This document shows, one piece after another, positions 24,121 through 35,000 of a stretch of 64,000 nucleotides of DNA. The position numbers and the translations under genes are program-made. Each line of letters opens with the position of its first letter. The first letter of the stretch is position 1. Source of the DNA: Thecaphora thlaspeos (Eukaryota; Basidiomycota; Ustilaginomycetes; Urocystidales; Glomosporiaceae); assembly GCA_900291925.1 (NCBI GenBank), contig UWYS01000002.1, positions 248,001 through 312,000 on the forward strand, given 5' to 3'. The notes under the pieces were generated by a model that saw nothing but the letters and a program-made list of their open reading frames with translations, had not been told where the DNA came from and ran no database searches.

Positions 24121-24311
24121 AGGGGGGTGGGGAGGACTGGCGCGTCCGTCGGCCCTCGGAAGCTGGCGGGCGGGCGAGGTGCGCTGTGCTGCTCGCGTCC
24201 AGGCGGGGCAGCTCGAGCAAGGAGGGCGATGCCCTGTGCGTCGAAACGAGGTCTGCCTTGTTGGGGCCTTTGGTGCTTGGGCCTCGTGTGGTTTTTCCTG
24301 GCGCTGGTCCG

Positions 24312-24313
<2 letters not shown>

Positions 24314-24344
<31 letters not shown>

Positions 24345-24358
24345 ACCAGCCAGCCAGC
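24314..24358. repeat. (CCAG)n tetranucleotide array
   Basis: Eleven CCAG-type units include a single variant CCAA. They lie midway between CHC1 and RPT4. Confidence 0.9.
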
Positions 24359-24659
24359 CGATCGCCGATTGCCCGCCGCCGCGCGCTGCCTGGCACACGG
24401 AACGCCAAAAAAACGATCGGCGTTGGCTGGCGTCGGACTGACGCTATTTTCGTGCGAGTGGAGCGACGCACTCGCAGCGCCGGCCGCCCGGGCGACGCGG
24501 CCCCCTTCTCCACTTCCCAACGAAGCGGAGGCAACCAAACTCGACCCAGACAGAGCAACCATCACCTCGTCACCGCAGCTCGACCGTCGCACCCCTCCGC
24601 AACCCCCTTCGCCCAGCTTACACCTGCACGCCGACACATTCCGACCCTTCTAGACGTCT

Positions 24660-24745
24660 ACACGTAACCACACGCAACTACACGCAACCGCACGCAACCG
24701 CACACATCCCCCCACGGCCGACCGACCGACCGACCGGCCGACCTA
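24660..24745. repeat. CACGCAAC and ACCG repeats in the RPT4 leader
   Basis: About five imperfect ACGCAAC(C/T) decamer units are followed by tandem GACC units directly upstream of the RPT4 ATG. They are probably untranslated leader. Confidence 0.75.
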
Positions 24746-24763
24746 CACCCCCCGCACGACACA

Positions 24764-25990
24764 ATGGCGGACCCAACACCCTCGTCGTCGAACCAGCCAC
24801 CTTCCGAGCCGCTCCTCTCGCAGGATCCGGCCAAGGACAAGGCGCTCAAGGCCTATAAAAAGGCGCTCAAGCAGCACGAGGAGCTCGCCGAGTCGCTCAA
24901 GAAGCTTCGCTTCGACCTCCGCGACCTCGAAAAGGCGTACGACAAGACCGAAGACGACATCAAGGCGCTCCAATCCGTGGGACAGATCATCGGCGAGGTC
25001 CTCAAGCAGCTCGACGATGAGCGCTTCATCGTCAAGGCATCCTCGGGGCCGCGCTATGTCGTTGGTATTCGCGCCAGCGTCCCCAAGCATAAGCTCAAGC
25101 AGAGCGTCCGCGTCTCGCTCGACATGACGACGCTCACCATCATGCGCATCCTACCACGCGAGGTCGACCCGCTTGTCTACAACATGAGCATGGAGGACCC
25201 GGGCGCCGCCAGCTTCGCCGGGATCGGCGGCCTCGGCGACCAGATCCGCGAGCTGAGAGAGGTCATCGAGCTGCCCCTCCTCAACCCGGAGCTCTTCATG
25301 CGCGTCGGCATCAAGCCGCCAAAGGGCGTGCTCCTCTACGGACCGCCGGGAACGGGCAAGACGCTGCTCGCGCGGGCGGTGGCCTCGACGCTCGAGACAA
25401 ACTTCCTCAAGGTCGTCTCGAGCGCCATCGTCGATAAGTACATCGGCGAGAGCGCGCGGCTGGTGCGCGAGATGTTTGGCTATGCCAAGGAGCATGAGCC
25501 GTGCATCATCTTCATGGACGAGATCGACGCCATCGGCGGACGGCGGTTCAGTGAGGGCACGAGCGCCGATCGCGAGATCCAGCGCACGCTGATGGAGCTG
25601 CTCAACCAGATGGACGGCTTCGACTACCTCGGCAAGACAAAGGTCATCATGGCCACCAACCGGCCTGACACGCTCGACCCGGCGCTGATGCGCCCGGGAC
25701 GTATCGACCGGAAGATTGAGATTCCGCTGCCCAACGAGCAGTCGCGCCTCGAGATCCTCAAGATCCACACAAAACCCATCGCGAAACGCGACGAGCTCGA
25801 CTACGAGGCCATCGTCAAGCTCAGCGACGGCTTCAACGGCGCCGATCTACGTAACGTCGCGACCGAGGCGGGCATGTTTGCCATCCGCGACGATCGAGAC
25901 TACTGCGTGCAGGAGGACTTTATGAAGGCGGTTAGGAAGCTCCAGGAGGCGAAGAAACACGAATCCAAGATTGACTACTCGGCCATCTAG
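24764..25990 (+). CDS. RPT4: 26S proteasome regulatory ATPase Rpt4 (PSMC6)
   Basis: A single exon of 408 residues, matching the family. Rpt4 is one of six AAA+ ATPases in the base of the 19S particle and unfolds ubiquitinated substrates into the 20S core. An N-terminal coiled coil (about 25-85) is followed by the OB domain and AAA module. The Walker A is GPPGTGKT at 193-200, the Walker B is IIFMDEID at 248-255, and the arginine fingers lie in [10 protein letters not shown] (R310, R313). ATNRPD forms sensor 1. The C-terminus SKIDYSAI lacks the HbYX motif, as expected for Rpt4 and unlike Rpt2, Rpt3 and Rpt5. The ISS region and the QMDGFD loop are intact. No intron is present, in contrast to most neighbours. 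Confidence 0.97.
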   Translation: MADPTPSSSNQPPSEPLLSQDPAKDKALKAYKKALKQHEELAESLKKLRFDLRDLEKAYDKTEDDIKALQSVGQIIGEVLKQLDDERFIVKASSGPRYVVGIRASVPKHKLKQSVRVSLDMTTLTIMRILPREVDPLVYNMSMEDPGAASFAGIGGLGDQIRELREVIELPLLNPELFMRVGIKPPKGVLLYGPPGTGKTLLARAVASTLETNFLKVVSSAIVDKYIGESARLVREMFGYAKEHEPCIIFMDEIDAIGGRRFSEGTSADREIQRTLMELLNQMDGFDYLGKTKVIMATNRPDTLDPALMRPGRIDRKIEIPLPNEQSRLEILKIHTKPIAKRDELDYEAIVKLSDGFNGADLRNVATEAGMFAIRDDRDYCVQEDFMKAVRKLQEAKKHESKIDYSAI

Positions 25991-26545
25991 AGGAGGGGGA
26001 AAAGGAGGGTTTAGGACTTGGGCCTGGAAGAGGCAGACCTTGTAATGTCCCTAGCTACGCCTACTTCGACAGCAAGCAAAGCACGTCTTGCTTCCATCCC
26101 CCTTTTCGTAGATGCATCGCCTGGGATGTAGGAAATAAGCGTGTGTCAAGAAGAGAAACACCTGGTCGTTGAGCGAGCAACGGAACGATCTGGCCGAATC
26201 CTCCCTCAGCAGCCTGAAACATCTTCAAGTGTTCGTGGCCGTTTGTTTTGCCACGACTCAGCGACTCAGCTGATATCAAACGTCATTTCGGCAAGAGGTA
26301 GGACTCACAACGAACCAGCCAGAGAGACAGACGCCGAAGAGGCCTTTTTTTATTTTTTATTTTATTTTTTATTTTTTTATTTTTATTTTATTTTTATATA
26401 CTTATCATTTCATTTCGACCAAATAGAATCTCGCTCGAATCCTGCCTGGTCCGCGGGGAACATCGAGAGGAACGGGTTTCTAAGCATCTCGATCCGTTCC
26501 TTCAAAGGGTTTGAACCGAGCAGAGGAAAGCAAAGTTCAAGCCGT
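25991..26545. other. Convergent intergenic region RPT4 / QCR8
   Basis: 555 bp of 3' flanks, dominated at its right side by a pure A/T island (26345-26400). No gene was seen. Confidence 0.6.
26345..26400 (-). terminator. 56-bp pure A/T tract with multiple AATAAA motifs (3' end of QCR8)
   Basis: Every base from 26345 to 26400 is A or T, mostly T-runs broken by single A on the plus strand. On the minus strand it reads as overlapping AATAAAA motifs about 150 bp after the QCR8 stop, in a position suited to cleavage and polyadenylation. It may also stop RPT4 transcripts. Function is inferred from composition and position. Confidence 0.5.
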
Positions 26546-27701
26546 TCAGTGGTCGCCGTGGCCCGCAAGGTGTCCGGCCTTGCTGTTGTAGTAGGCGTTC
26601 TTCTTCTTGCCCCAGGCGATGATGCCGTATCCTGTCGCATCCAAGGGAAGAGCAAACAGAGATAGGGAATGATCAGCTCACATTCGATGAGAGGAGGGAG
26701 GATACAAGAACGAGTCCTCGGCAACTCACCGACGGCGAAGGGCACGGCAAAGTAGGGCGCCTGGGACATCAGACGCTTGTAGCCAAAGAAGATGTAGTCG
26801 CGCAGGGCGTTCTTGACCGGGTTCTGCTGAAAGGGCGAGAGCGCTGTGAGGAGCGAGAGGGGAGAGGGGGGAAGGTACAAGGATCGAGGATAAGAGCGTA
26901 AGCGGTCACAGGTTCCAAGGCATCTGTCTGGGGACAAGATTGGTAGTACTCGGTGCGAACCCTTCTGATGGGCGGGTGTCCACGCCAGGCGTGGCTCGAT
27001 CAGGGCTTAGGAAGAGTGGGTGCGGGCTCGCTCGAGGCCGCGTGGAGGGCTCGAAGATCCCGGTAGGCAGCCTCCCACGAGCATCCGAGTTGTATCGCAG
27101 CGCCAAGGCCTGCGGATGCCCACTCGGACGACCGCCCGACGGGGATCGATGGTCGCCTCTCCACAAAGCCGTCGAGCCAAGAACGTCGCCTCGCCCTTTG
27201 GGCCGACTCGCAATGCCCCTGCTAGCTTTGCTGCTCTCGTGGGGCGCATGCCGCCGAAACTCTTGCCCGCTCCGGGATGCCATCGTCCCCTTGATCCCTC
27301 GTTACCGCCCGACCTGCTGACCTCGGGGAAGGAGACTTACAATACTGGGTGATACCCTTCTGCTGAGGACCGGCGAAGCCTCCCCACCAGCCCATCTATA
27401 TGTGAGAGACCGAGGACCCCGATGTCGCGTATCGTTCCACCGAGCGGCGTCCAAGTCAAGATCGATAGGTTGAATCGCGGCGGTAGGTGGCAGGACAAGG
27501 TTGTGGGGTGAGCGGCATGCACAAAGGGGAAGACGGACGGTGAAAAAGAGGCAGAGAGAAGAGGCTGCAGTCAGCAGGCACGGTCTTCGGGAGCTAGCGC
27601 AGTAGGGACCTCGTTCGGTCGCCCGCCTGGGCGCCAGCGAGGATACCTACGTAGGTGGGGCCCGAAGGCATGCCGCTGTGAGTGACCTGGGAAGCTCGCA
27701 T
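26546..27701 (-). CDS. QCR8: Cytochrome bc1 complex subunit 8 (ubiquinone-binding protein QCR8)
   Basis: Four small exons (minus), 27701-27651, 27395-27341, 26843-26730 and 26631-26546, give 101 residues, the size of Qcr8. This subunit of mitochondrial complex III crosses the inner membrane once and packs against cytochrome b. The protein starts MRASQVTHSGMPSGPTYMGW, then WGGFAGPQQKGITQY and SLSPFQQNPVKNALRDYIFF. The membrane helix is around APYFAVPFAVGYGIIAWG, and the end is YYNSKAGHLAGHGDH. The first intron is placed so that TYMGWWG, conserved in yeast Qcr8, is restored across the junction (donor GTAGGT, acceptor ATATAG). The second uses GTAAGT and the third GTGAGT. Confidence 0.92.
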
Positions 27702-30021
27702 GTTTTATGTATACGAAGAGTGTGGGAGGAGTAGGTGGAGTTGGCGATGGTGGTGGTGGAGAATAGGGTAGGTTAGGTGCAGCGTTGACTGCCAGATGGC
27801 GAACTTCCCAGGCTGCTGGCGGGTGGCGCGGCCGCCCGCTCGCACCCGGCCACCTTTAGCTCTGGATTTGTCAGGCGCTGAGCCCCCGTTTGGGATTTCT
27901 GCGGTCCCGAGGCTGTCTGGACGTGATCGAGGCAGGGCCGGCGTGGGGCTCGGGTCCATGAATTGGCGCAGCCCAGGCCGACCGACCGACGCGGCACCAG
28001 GCGAGAGAGCGACCACGTCTCTCTGGCCTGGCTGCTGCGCCGGGCCCTTTGCTTGCGCTTTTCTGCCCGCCCGCCAGCCCTTTGGCCCTCTGCGCCACCT
28101 CGCCCTCTCCTCCCGACCTTACCCTACCGCCACCACCACAGACCCTTTTCCTCGCCTTTCGCCACCAGCCCTACCGCGTCGCCACAAGCACGCACCACAG
28201 CCACCTCGAACTTCTCCTCTTTCCTTCATCAAGACACGGCACGCCAACCTTTCACCGCAAGATATTCGCAAAAATGGTCAGCATTACATCTCGGTCTCAT
28301 TCTCGGTCCCGATCGCCGTCCCACTTTTCTCCTGCTCCTGCCGTTGTCACCCTGCTCTCGAGTCGAGGGCAAGACCGGCCGACACGCGGCCGATGAGATC
28401 GAGACCATCCTATCGCACTTTTAAACATCACACCTCACAATCTGGCCTATCTGCCCCGTCCAGCTCTGTCGAGGCTGCCGGGCACGACGGTGGCGCCGCA
28501 CTTCGTCCTATGGCATATCTCGCGAGTGTATAAAAAGGCCGCCCCTTTGCCTTTGCCGTCGCCGTCGCTGTCGAGGCCGAGGTGCTGGCCCACCACGGGC
28601 AAGGCCTGTGGCCACCCGGCGCGCCTCGTCAACCGCTGCGCGATGAAACAGCTCCTCCCGGTCGAACCTCTGCTGCTCCCAGAGCTAGCTCCCGCGCTCG
28701 AGCTTGCGTTCGCGCTTGCTCTCGCTCCCGCGACAGGTCCGGGAGGTAGAAGCTGCAGGAGCGCGGAGCCATCGCGGAATGGACGATCGGGTGCACGCAG
28801 CCCTCACGTCGCCGCCCGGGCCTTGCCTTGTCTGTCTTTGTGCGCGCAAGGATCGGAAGGTGCCTGCAGCGACAGTGCATGCCCTCACGGCTGATTGGTT
28901 GGACCAGTCGCTGCACTAGGCCGCCTCACGGGTCAGCGACGGCCTTGTCCGCGCCAGAGCTTCGTGGGGACGATTCGGCAGGCGAAATGCATCGATGGTG
29001 GCGGTGGCGGCTGTCGGCGCATAGCACACCTGGTGTGGAGCACCGGCAGGCACGCCGGCGTCGCCCTCTTCCGCCTCTCCCGGGATGCCTCGACGAGCAG
29101 GTGTGGTGGATCCCTCTGGAGACGCTCTCGCGCCAGAGACGACGTCTTCAACGACGTTACCTCGCTTGCTAGAGCAGGGCGCGAGAGGCGAGCGCTTTGG
29201 CCAGGCCACCTCACGGGTCAATAGCACGCGCACAGCGTTGGCAGACGAAGTCGGCCACCGCGCCGAGAGTCTGGAGCGCGAGCAGTCGAGCAGGCCGACT
29301 CGAGCCAGAGAGCCCTGTCGCGCCGGATGGGAGCTTTGGGGTCTGCAGCGCGAGGCCCGCTGTTCCCACTCGTCCGTGAGGCACGCCCGTGACCCTGGTC
29401 AAGCCACCTTGGTCTAGACGGCGCGACCAGCGCGGCACTCCGACCCCGGCACGGCTTGCACCCGATGCCGCGTCGAAATCGCGCTGCTGGCAGACGTAAG
29501 CAAGGCTAGTGCGAGGAACCTCGCGTGTCGACCGCAAGCAGGCTAGGTACCACCGAGGCGCCTCGTCGCGATCGGTTTCCAGTGGTTCGGTGGTCTGATG
29601 CTGGCGCTTGTGCTCGCGCTCCGGCTCCCACTGTGGCCCTCGTCCCCTCGACTTAGCTCGTACGGCCGCCAGCTCGCCCGTCAGCATGTGCCTCGCCCTG
29701 CCTGTCCGTCTTCCGGCCTATCTTCGTTCCCACGTGTTGTCTCCTGTGCTCAGGCCTCGGTCTCGGTCTCGGTCTCGGTCCGCATTCGACACGTCCCTCG
29801 ACTCGCCAGCAGCGCGGTAGCTTCCCGTCCAACCGCTCGCCTAAAAGAGCGTACAGCCAAATCTGACCCTCGCAGTCCCTTTGACTTCTATCCTCTACCG
29901 ACCCGTCTTTCTTCCTCATCACGCATCTGAATCACCTCGCCTCGCACACTCGAACATCGCCTTTGACGTACATGCTTCGCCGCAATTTCTCCTTTGCCAC
30001 CGCCATTTGCACCAACAGTCC
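27702..30021. other. 2.3-kb non-coding stretch between QCR8 and YRA1 (divergent)
   Basis: No conserved gene was recognised on either strand. Near 28275 an ATG follows CAAAA, and the frame GKTGRHAADEIETILSHF (about 28367-28424, then a stop) has coding-like third positions but no family match. It may be the end of a small spliced gene. A TATAAAAA lies near 28529 on the plus strand. The rest is Arg/Pro-coding by composition only, and the right end is a pyrimidine-rich YRA1 leader. Confidence 0.4.
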
Positions 30022-31031
30022 ATGAACCTCGACAAGCGTGAGTAGATGCGATCGACCGCCCCACTGTCGCCCGTCCGCCACATGCCAAAGGAGCTGCAGC
30101 GGCAGCAACGTCAGCACCCGGCCTGACTACCATCGCCGTCCGACCAACCAACCGACCGACCGACCGACCAACCACGCTCACATTGCCCAACCATTCGCCT
30201 TTTCATTGTCTCGGCCAACAGCGCTTGACGCTCTCATCGCCGAGAAGCCCAAGAGGTCCGGAGGACGAGGCAGCGGCCGCGGTCGACGTGGCGGCGCTGG
30301 CGGATCCGGAGGAGGAGCCAAGGCCGCCGCGCTCGGCAACCGTGCCCAGAACGCCGCCGTCATTGCCGCATCAAACCGCAACAAGCCCCCGGTTGTGATT
30401 CCCGGCCGCGGCAACACGGGCGGCAGCAAGATCATCCTCAGTAACCTCCCGCTCGACGTCACCGAAGCCCAGGTCAGGGAGCTCTTTGCCACCACCATCG
30501 GACCGCTGCGCAAGATTGTCCTCAACTTCCGTGCCAACGGCCAGTCGACGGGCGTCTGCACCGTCGAGTTCCAGCGCGCCGAGGACGCTGGGCGCGCCTA
30601 CACCCAGTACAACAACCGTCTGATCGACGGCAAGAAGCCGCTCAAGGTCGAGGTCGTCGTCGACCCGTCGCGCATCGCCGCTCCCCCTGCCGCTGCTGCT
30701 GCTACCGCCGCCGCCGCCGGTGGCAGGCCGGGTGCCGCACGCGGGCAGTCGGCTGGTGGGCGCGGAGGGCGCGGCTCCGGCCACGGCCAGTCGACCCGCG
30801 GCGCTGGTGCCGGCGGCGCCAAGCGCGAAGCCCGCCCGAAGAAGACGATCGAGGACCTCGACGCTGAGATGGAGGGTGTGTATCGAGTTTGGCTTTAGGC
30901 TTGTCTCCTTGCCCCGGACCATTTGCGTCGAAGCTGACCATGCCTATGTGTCTACGTTATCTCGCTCTCACTCGCTCTTTCGAACAGACTACAACAAGCA
31001 GGCCTCGACGGAGACGGCTGCTACCGCTTAA
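30022..31031 (+). CDS. YRA1: ALY/REF-family mRNA export adaptor (Yra1/Mlo3-like)
   Basis: Three exons, 30022-30037, 30222-30875 and 30988-31031, encode 237 residues. ALY/REF proteins belong to TREX: they bind the helicase Sub2/UAP56 and hand mRNA to the Mex67 export receptor in the nucleus. The N-terminal UAP56-binding motif (MNLDKPLDALIAEK) is assembled from a 16-nt first coding exon and the start of exon 2. An Arg/Gly-rich segment precedes the RRM at about 73-148 (SKIILSNLPLDV ... GVCTVEFQRAEDA). A second RGG-type region and the conserved C-terminal box (KKTIEDLDAEMEGDY) follow, the latter again split by an intron. Donors are GTGAGT and GTGTGT. The first intron carries an ACCG repeat. Confidence 0.95.
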
Positions 31032-32042
31032 GCGGATGGCATCGACTTTCTCTCCCCTGCAAGCCCGCCCAACAAGATCTCTCTGTCCGCACATTCCTCA
31101 CACGTGTGAAACGCCTCCCCGTTCAATACCAAGCCAAGCCAAGCCGAGCCGAGCCTAGCGTAGCCCAGCCAAATACAAGCCCACACGGCCAGCCCCACAG
31201 ACCACATTGTATCAAACGCCCCTTTCCCGTCTTGTCGCCTTCCTTTTTCCATCACTGGTTTTCCACTTTCCTCAATGTACACACTTCTGCACGGCGATGA
31301 ACTCAGCCTACGGGACAGTCAGACGGAGAACGGGTGTGAGTGCGTGCGTGTGCGTTTGGTACCGTAGCTATTCGGATGAGGGAGCAGCGGAGCGGGTTGG
31401 GGAGCCTGCAGCGTGCGGCAGAGGCAGGCCGTCGGTGCGTCAGGGTCCAGCGTTTAGAAGGCGGAAGAAGGCCGACGGGCGTTTTGGTGAGTGCTCCGTG
31501 CGCCGCTGCCCGGCCGCAGTGGCCGCGGTGGCTGCGGCACTCTCACCTCTTGCTCTACAGAGCGCTTGCCTCCCACCACCCTCGGACCTCCTTCCTCCAT
31601 CACTGTCTGGGCGCCCCTCTTGCTGGTGGCCTCCCATCCAAGCTCCGACCACCATCACCAACACAGGCTCGTGCCAGCCCGTTTCCGCTCCTTTGCCAAG
31701 CTGGCAATCTGCTCGACATCACTACCTTGCCCGACCAACTTCTCGGCCCACAACGCCTCTGCCGGTCTGCTGGCCGGATCGTTTCCTTTCACTTCGTTTC
31801 CCTTGCATCGTCACCTCCCCTTTCCCTGCACCTTGATCAGAGCGAGCCTTCCTTGTCGTCCGATGGAAGCTGCAGATCACCGCAGCGTCACCTAGGATAC
31901 TTTCCTGGTGATCCGGCGAAGAGGCGACAAGGGCACGGACGCACGTCTCGGCCTCGCACCCGGCAGGCATACGTTCGCTACGTTCCAGAGTCTGCGCCAT
32001 CGCAGACTGGTTTAGGGTCAATAGCAATCGAGCTGCGTCACC
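31032..32042. other. Intergenic between YRA1 and the BEACH gene
   Basis: About 1 kb with the YRA1 3' flank, then pyrimidine-rich sequence that should be the BEACH-gene leader. A direct AGCC-rich repeat (imperfect CAAGCC/CGAGCC units near 31130-31160) is present. No gene was seen. Confidence 0.5.
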
Positions 32043-35000
32043 ATGGAGCCCTCGGAGTCTCTGGCCGAGGAGGGGATGCACGACTCGCTGCCGCCTCACG
32101 CAATGAGGCAGCCCTCTGCATCTTCACCCTCGTCGTCTGCCCTCCTCTCGCCAGAGGCACAGACGTCTGCGGCAGACCCAGACACTTGGGACGTCCCAGC
32201 AGCGGCGGCTGCGACGTTGTCGTCTCCAGCCATGCGCAAGTCGGTGTCGCAGTCGTCTCTAACCGCGGACGCGGCCACCATCGTCACACACTACCCAACC
32301 TATAGATCGCCCAGACTCGGGGCCAAGGGCAAGCTTAGCGAAGCCTCGTCGCCCTCGCACTCTCCTGCCGCCGCCGCCAGCCCCTCGGAACTCGTAGGAC
32401 AAGCTCAGCCTCAGTCTCGACCCTCGCCGCGGCTTACGTCGTCGATCCTTCCGCCCATTCACACCAACGCCGCCAACGCCAACCTGGCCAGCCCAGCGTT
32501 CGGCAGCGGGCTGGCACTGTCGGCTCACCCCTCGCCCCTCCTGTCGCTGTCGCCTGAGAGGATCGCAGAAAGAGATGAGTTGCTCTCCGTCATGGAGGCG
32601 CTCAACCGCTGCGACCCAAACGATCTGACAAGCAAGGTGAGCAAAGCAGAGCAGACGGAATTACAGCGTCGACTTTGAACGTCAACATAGCCACGCCAAC
32701 GCTGTCGAAGCTGATCCTGGCCTTCGTTTCCGCACGTTCCCCATCCATGTCCTGCTACAGCTCCACCTGGGCGGACACCTGCACCGGTTGCTGGTGGAGA
32801 GCTCGCACGGCGGCCGCAGTCGAGACGACTTCCGAGAAGAGGGCGGGTTTGTGGTAGTGATCCAGCTGCTTTCGTCGCTAGAAAGCTCGAGTCCACAGCA
32901 CAGGCGTCAGAGGGCGCTATCGCTTGTTGCCAAGGGAGACGACGGCCCTCGATCTTCCGAGCCTGCTGCTTCGATTGATGCGGGCCCGTCCGCCGATACG
33001 GTCCAGGCAGCGGCCGCCGACGAAGAGGGGGAAGAGGAGAATACAGAGATCCGAGAGAGGCTGCGGATTGAGATATTCAAGCTGGCCCTCTCGATCCTGT
33101 CTGAGGCGATGCAGCATCACCCGCTCAACGTCAAGGCGTTCAACGACACGGTGGGCTGGAGGCACCTCAGCTCCTCGATCACGCTCTCTACGATTGGGCA
33201 GACATCGCCGGACCACCTGTTCGGCTCGCTGCTCGGCCTCTGCATGGGCGACGTCTCGACATACAGCGGTCGGATCTCCAGCCTGAGGCGCGAGGTCGAG
33301 ACGCAGACGCAGGCGCAGACTGTCGCGAGCAAAGGCGTAGAAGGCGAACTGCCCGAGATCGACCGCGATGCCATCATCGAGGCGCGTGTCCACGAGCTCT
33401 GGTCGGCGCCGATCGTCTTCCCGAACGCGGCCCTGCTGGTGCTCGAGATGCTCGAGAGCGGCGCTAGCCGACGCGATCCGCTGCTGAGCAAAGCGGTCAG
33501 CATCATCCTCGAGCGCATAGCCACCTCGGGCAAGCGCAACAAGGCGCTGCTGGCCGAAACAGGCATCGCATCGCGGATGCTCGAGCTCGTCATCGCCGCT
33601 GACCCCGACGCTGACGCCGACGCCAATGCCGATACTGGCACAGGATCCGGGACCGCCACCCACCACGGCCGATCAGCATACCTTCGGATCGTCCAACATC
33701 TGCTGGCCCTGGGCATCCCGGACTCGGACGGCCGGAAGATCTTCCGCCGCCTGGTCGAGGCGAAAACGGCGCTCGAGGACAGCGTGCTGCTGGACCTGTT
33801 GTTGGACGTCTCGCCGTTGTCGCGGGAGCGCAACAGCATCAACTTCAGCATGGCCGACCACGGACACGCGTCGGTCGCTTTTTCGACGTTGCGGCGGCCG
33901 TTCCCGCCGGGAACGGACTCGAGGGGCTTCACGTTTGTCACATCGCTCTGCATTGACCGGATTGAGCCGAGCCTCCCTCTGGAGCTGCTGCACGTCTTTG
34001 ACGTCCATCGCACCTTCTCGGTCTGGCTGACGGTCGAGCCGGGGACGGGCCTGCTGACCTACTTGACGATCAACAAGCCGCCGCCGATTCGCTTCAAGGC
34101 TTTCCGCTTCGCGCCCGGGCGCCTCTATCACGTCGTCTTTACGCATGCTCGGCCCCGCGGCGGCGCCAAGTCTTCGGTCGTTCAGCTGTTTGTCGATGGG
34201 CACCTCGTTGAGGAGAAGCTGGCGCCCTGGCCGCCGTCGCCGCCGAGCCTCGGCAGTCCCGTCCGGGCCGTGCTGGGCTCACCCCCCAACGCCCAGGCGC
34301 GTATGTTGGGCGACGCGGCTGGAACTCAGGCCGCCGCCGCCGCCGGTCGCATCAACCGGCTGGTCTGGTCGCTCGGCCCGACGTGGCTGATCGACGACGT
34401 CTTGCCCGTCGACCTGCCGCTCGTCCTGTGCGAGCTGGGTTCGCGCTACTCGTGCAACGCCCAAGACAGCCTGGGGCGCTTCCTCACCTACCGCGCGAGC
34501 GCTCAGATCAACCTCCGGCTCGACGCTGTTGTCCGGAGCTCGTCGGGCACCAAGGCAGACAAGGAGCTGGCGCGCCACCCGCTCGTGCTGGCGGTTGCCG
34601 CCAGGTCGTCGGAGCTGGTTCACGAGGACCGCCTCTACTTTGTCCTCAATGCCGCCAACACGGCCCAGCTGGATCGCCTGCCGAGGCGTTCGGCGTCCGA
34701 AGGTGGCTCGGCCGATCTATCGTACCGACCGTCGTCGACCGTGATCCTGAATCAGGCGCTGCCGATGACCAAGGAGGCGATCGGGGCGTCGTACGGGTTC
34801 GCCAAGCTTTACGGCGACCCGGTCCTGCTGACGCCCAAGGGAATTGACGAGCTCGTCTGGAGGCTGGGCGGGAGTTCCGTCCTGTTAAAGTTGATCGACC
34901 TCTCGACGACGGCGGCCGCGCTGCGCAAGACCCTGGCGCTCTTCTTTGATCCTATCTCTTCCTCGTGGCGCCTGAGTGAGGACGTCGAGCGGTCGAAGGG

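Larger units (their letters stand above)
23608..24763. promoter_or_regulatory. Divergent promoter region CHC1 / RPT4, rich in simple repeats
   Basis: 1156 bp separate the two start codons. It contains GGTGAT-type repeats (24074-24120), a CCAG tetranucleotide array (24314-24358), a CACGCAAC-type repeat and an ACCG array in the RPT4 leader (about 24660-24745). No protein-coding sequence was recognised. I looked for the ascomycete proteasome element GGTGGCAAA and did not see it. Confidence 0.5.

Noticed and set aside
24074..24745. CRISPR-like regular repeats between CHC1 and RPT4
   Set aside because: They are head-to-tail simple repeats without spacers, in a eukaryotic nuclear context.
27796..28533. 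245-codon frame starting MANFPGCW between QCR8 and YRA1
   Set aside because: The product is Arg/Pro/Ser-rich without domain. The region looks like leader or intergenic sequence with all frames similarly open.
32675..32857. Earlier splice acceptor (CGAAG at 32710) for BEACH exon 2
   Set aside because: With the exon 1 donor phase it leads to a stop within 50 codons. The CTACAG acceptor ending at 32760 keeps the frame open.
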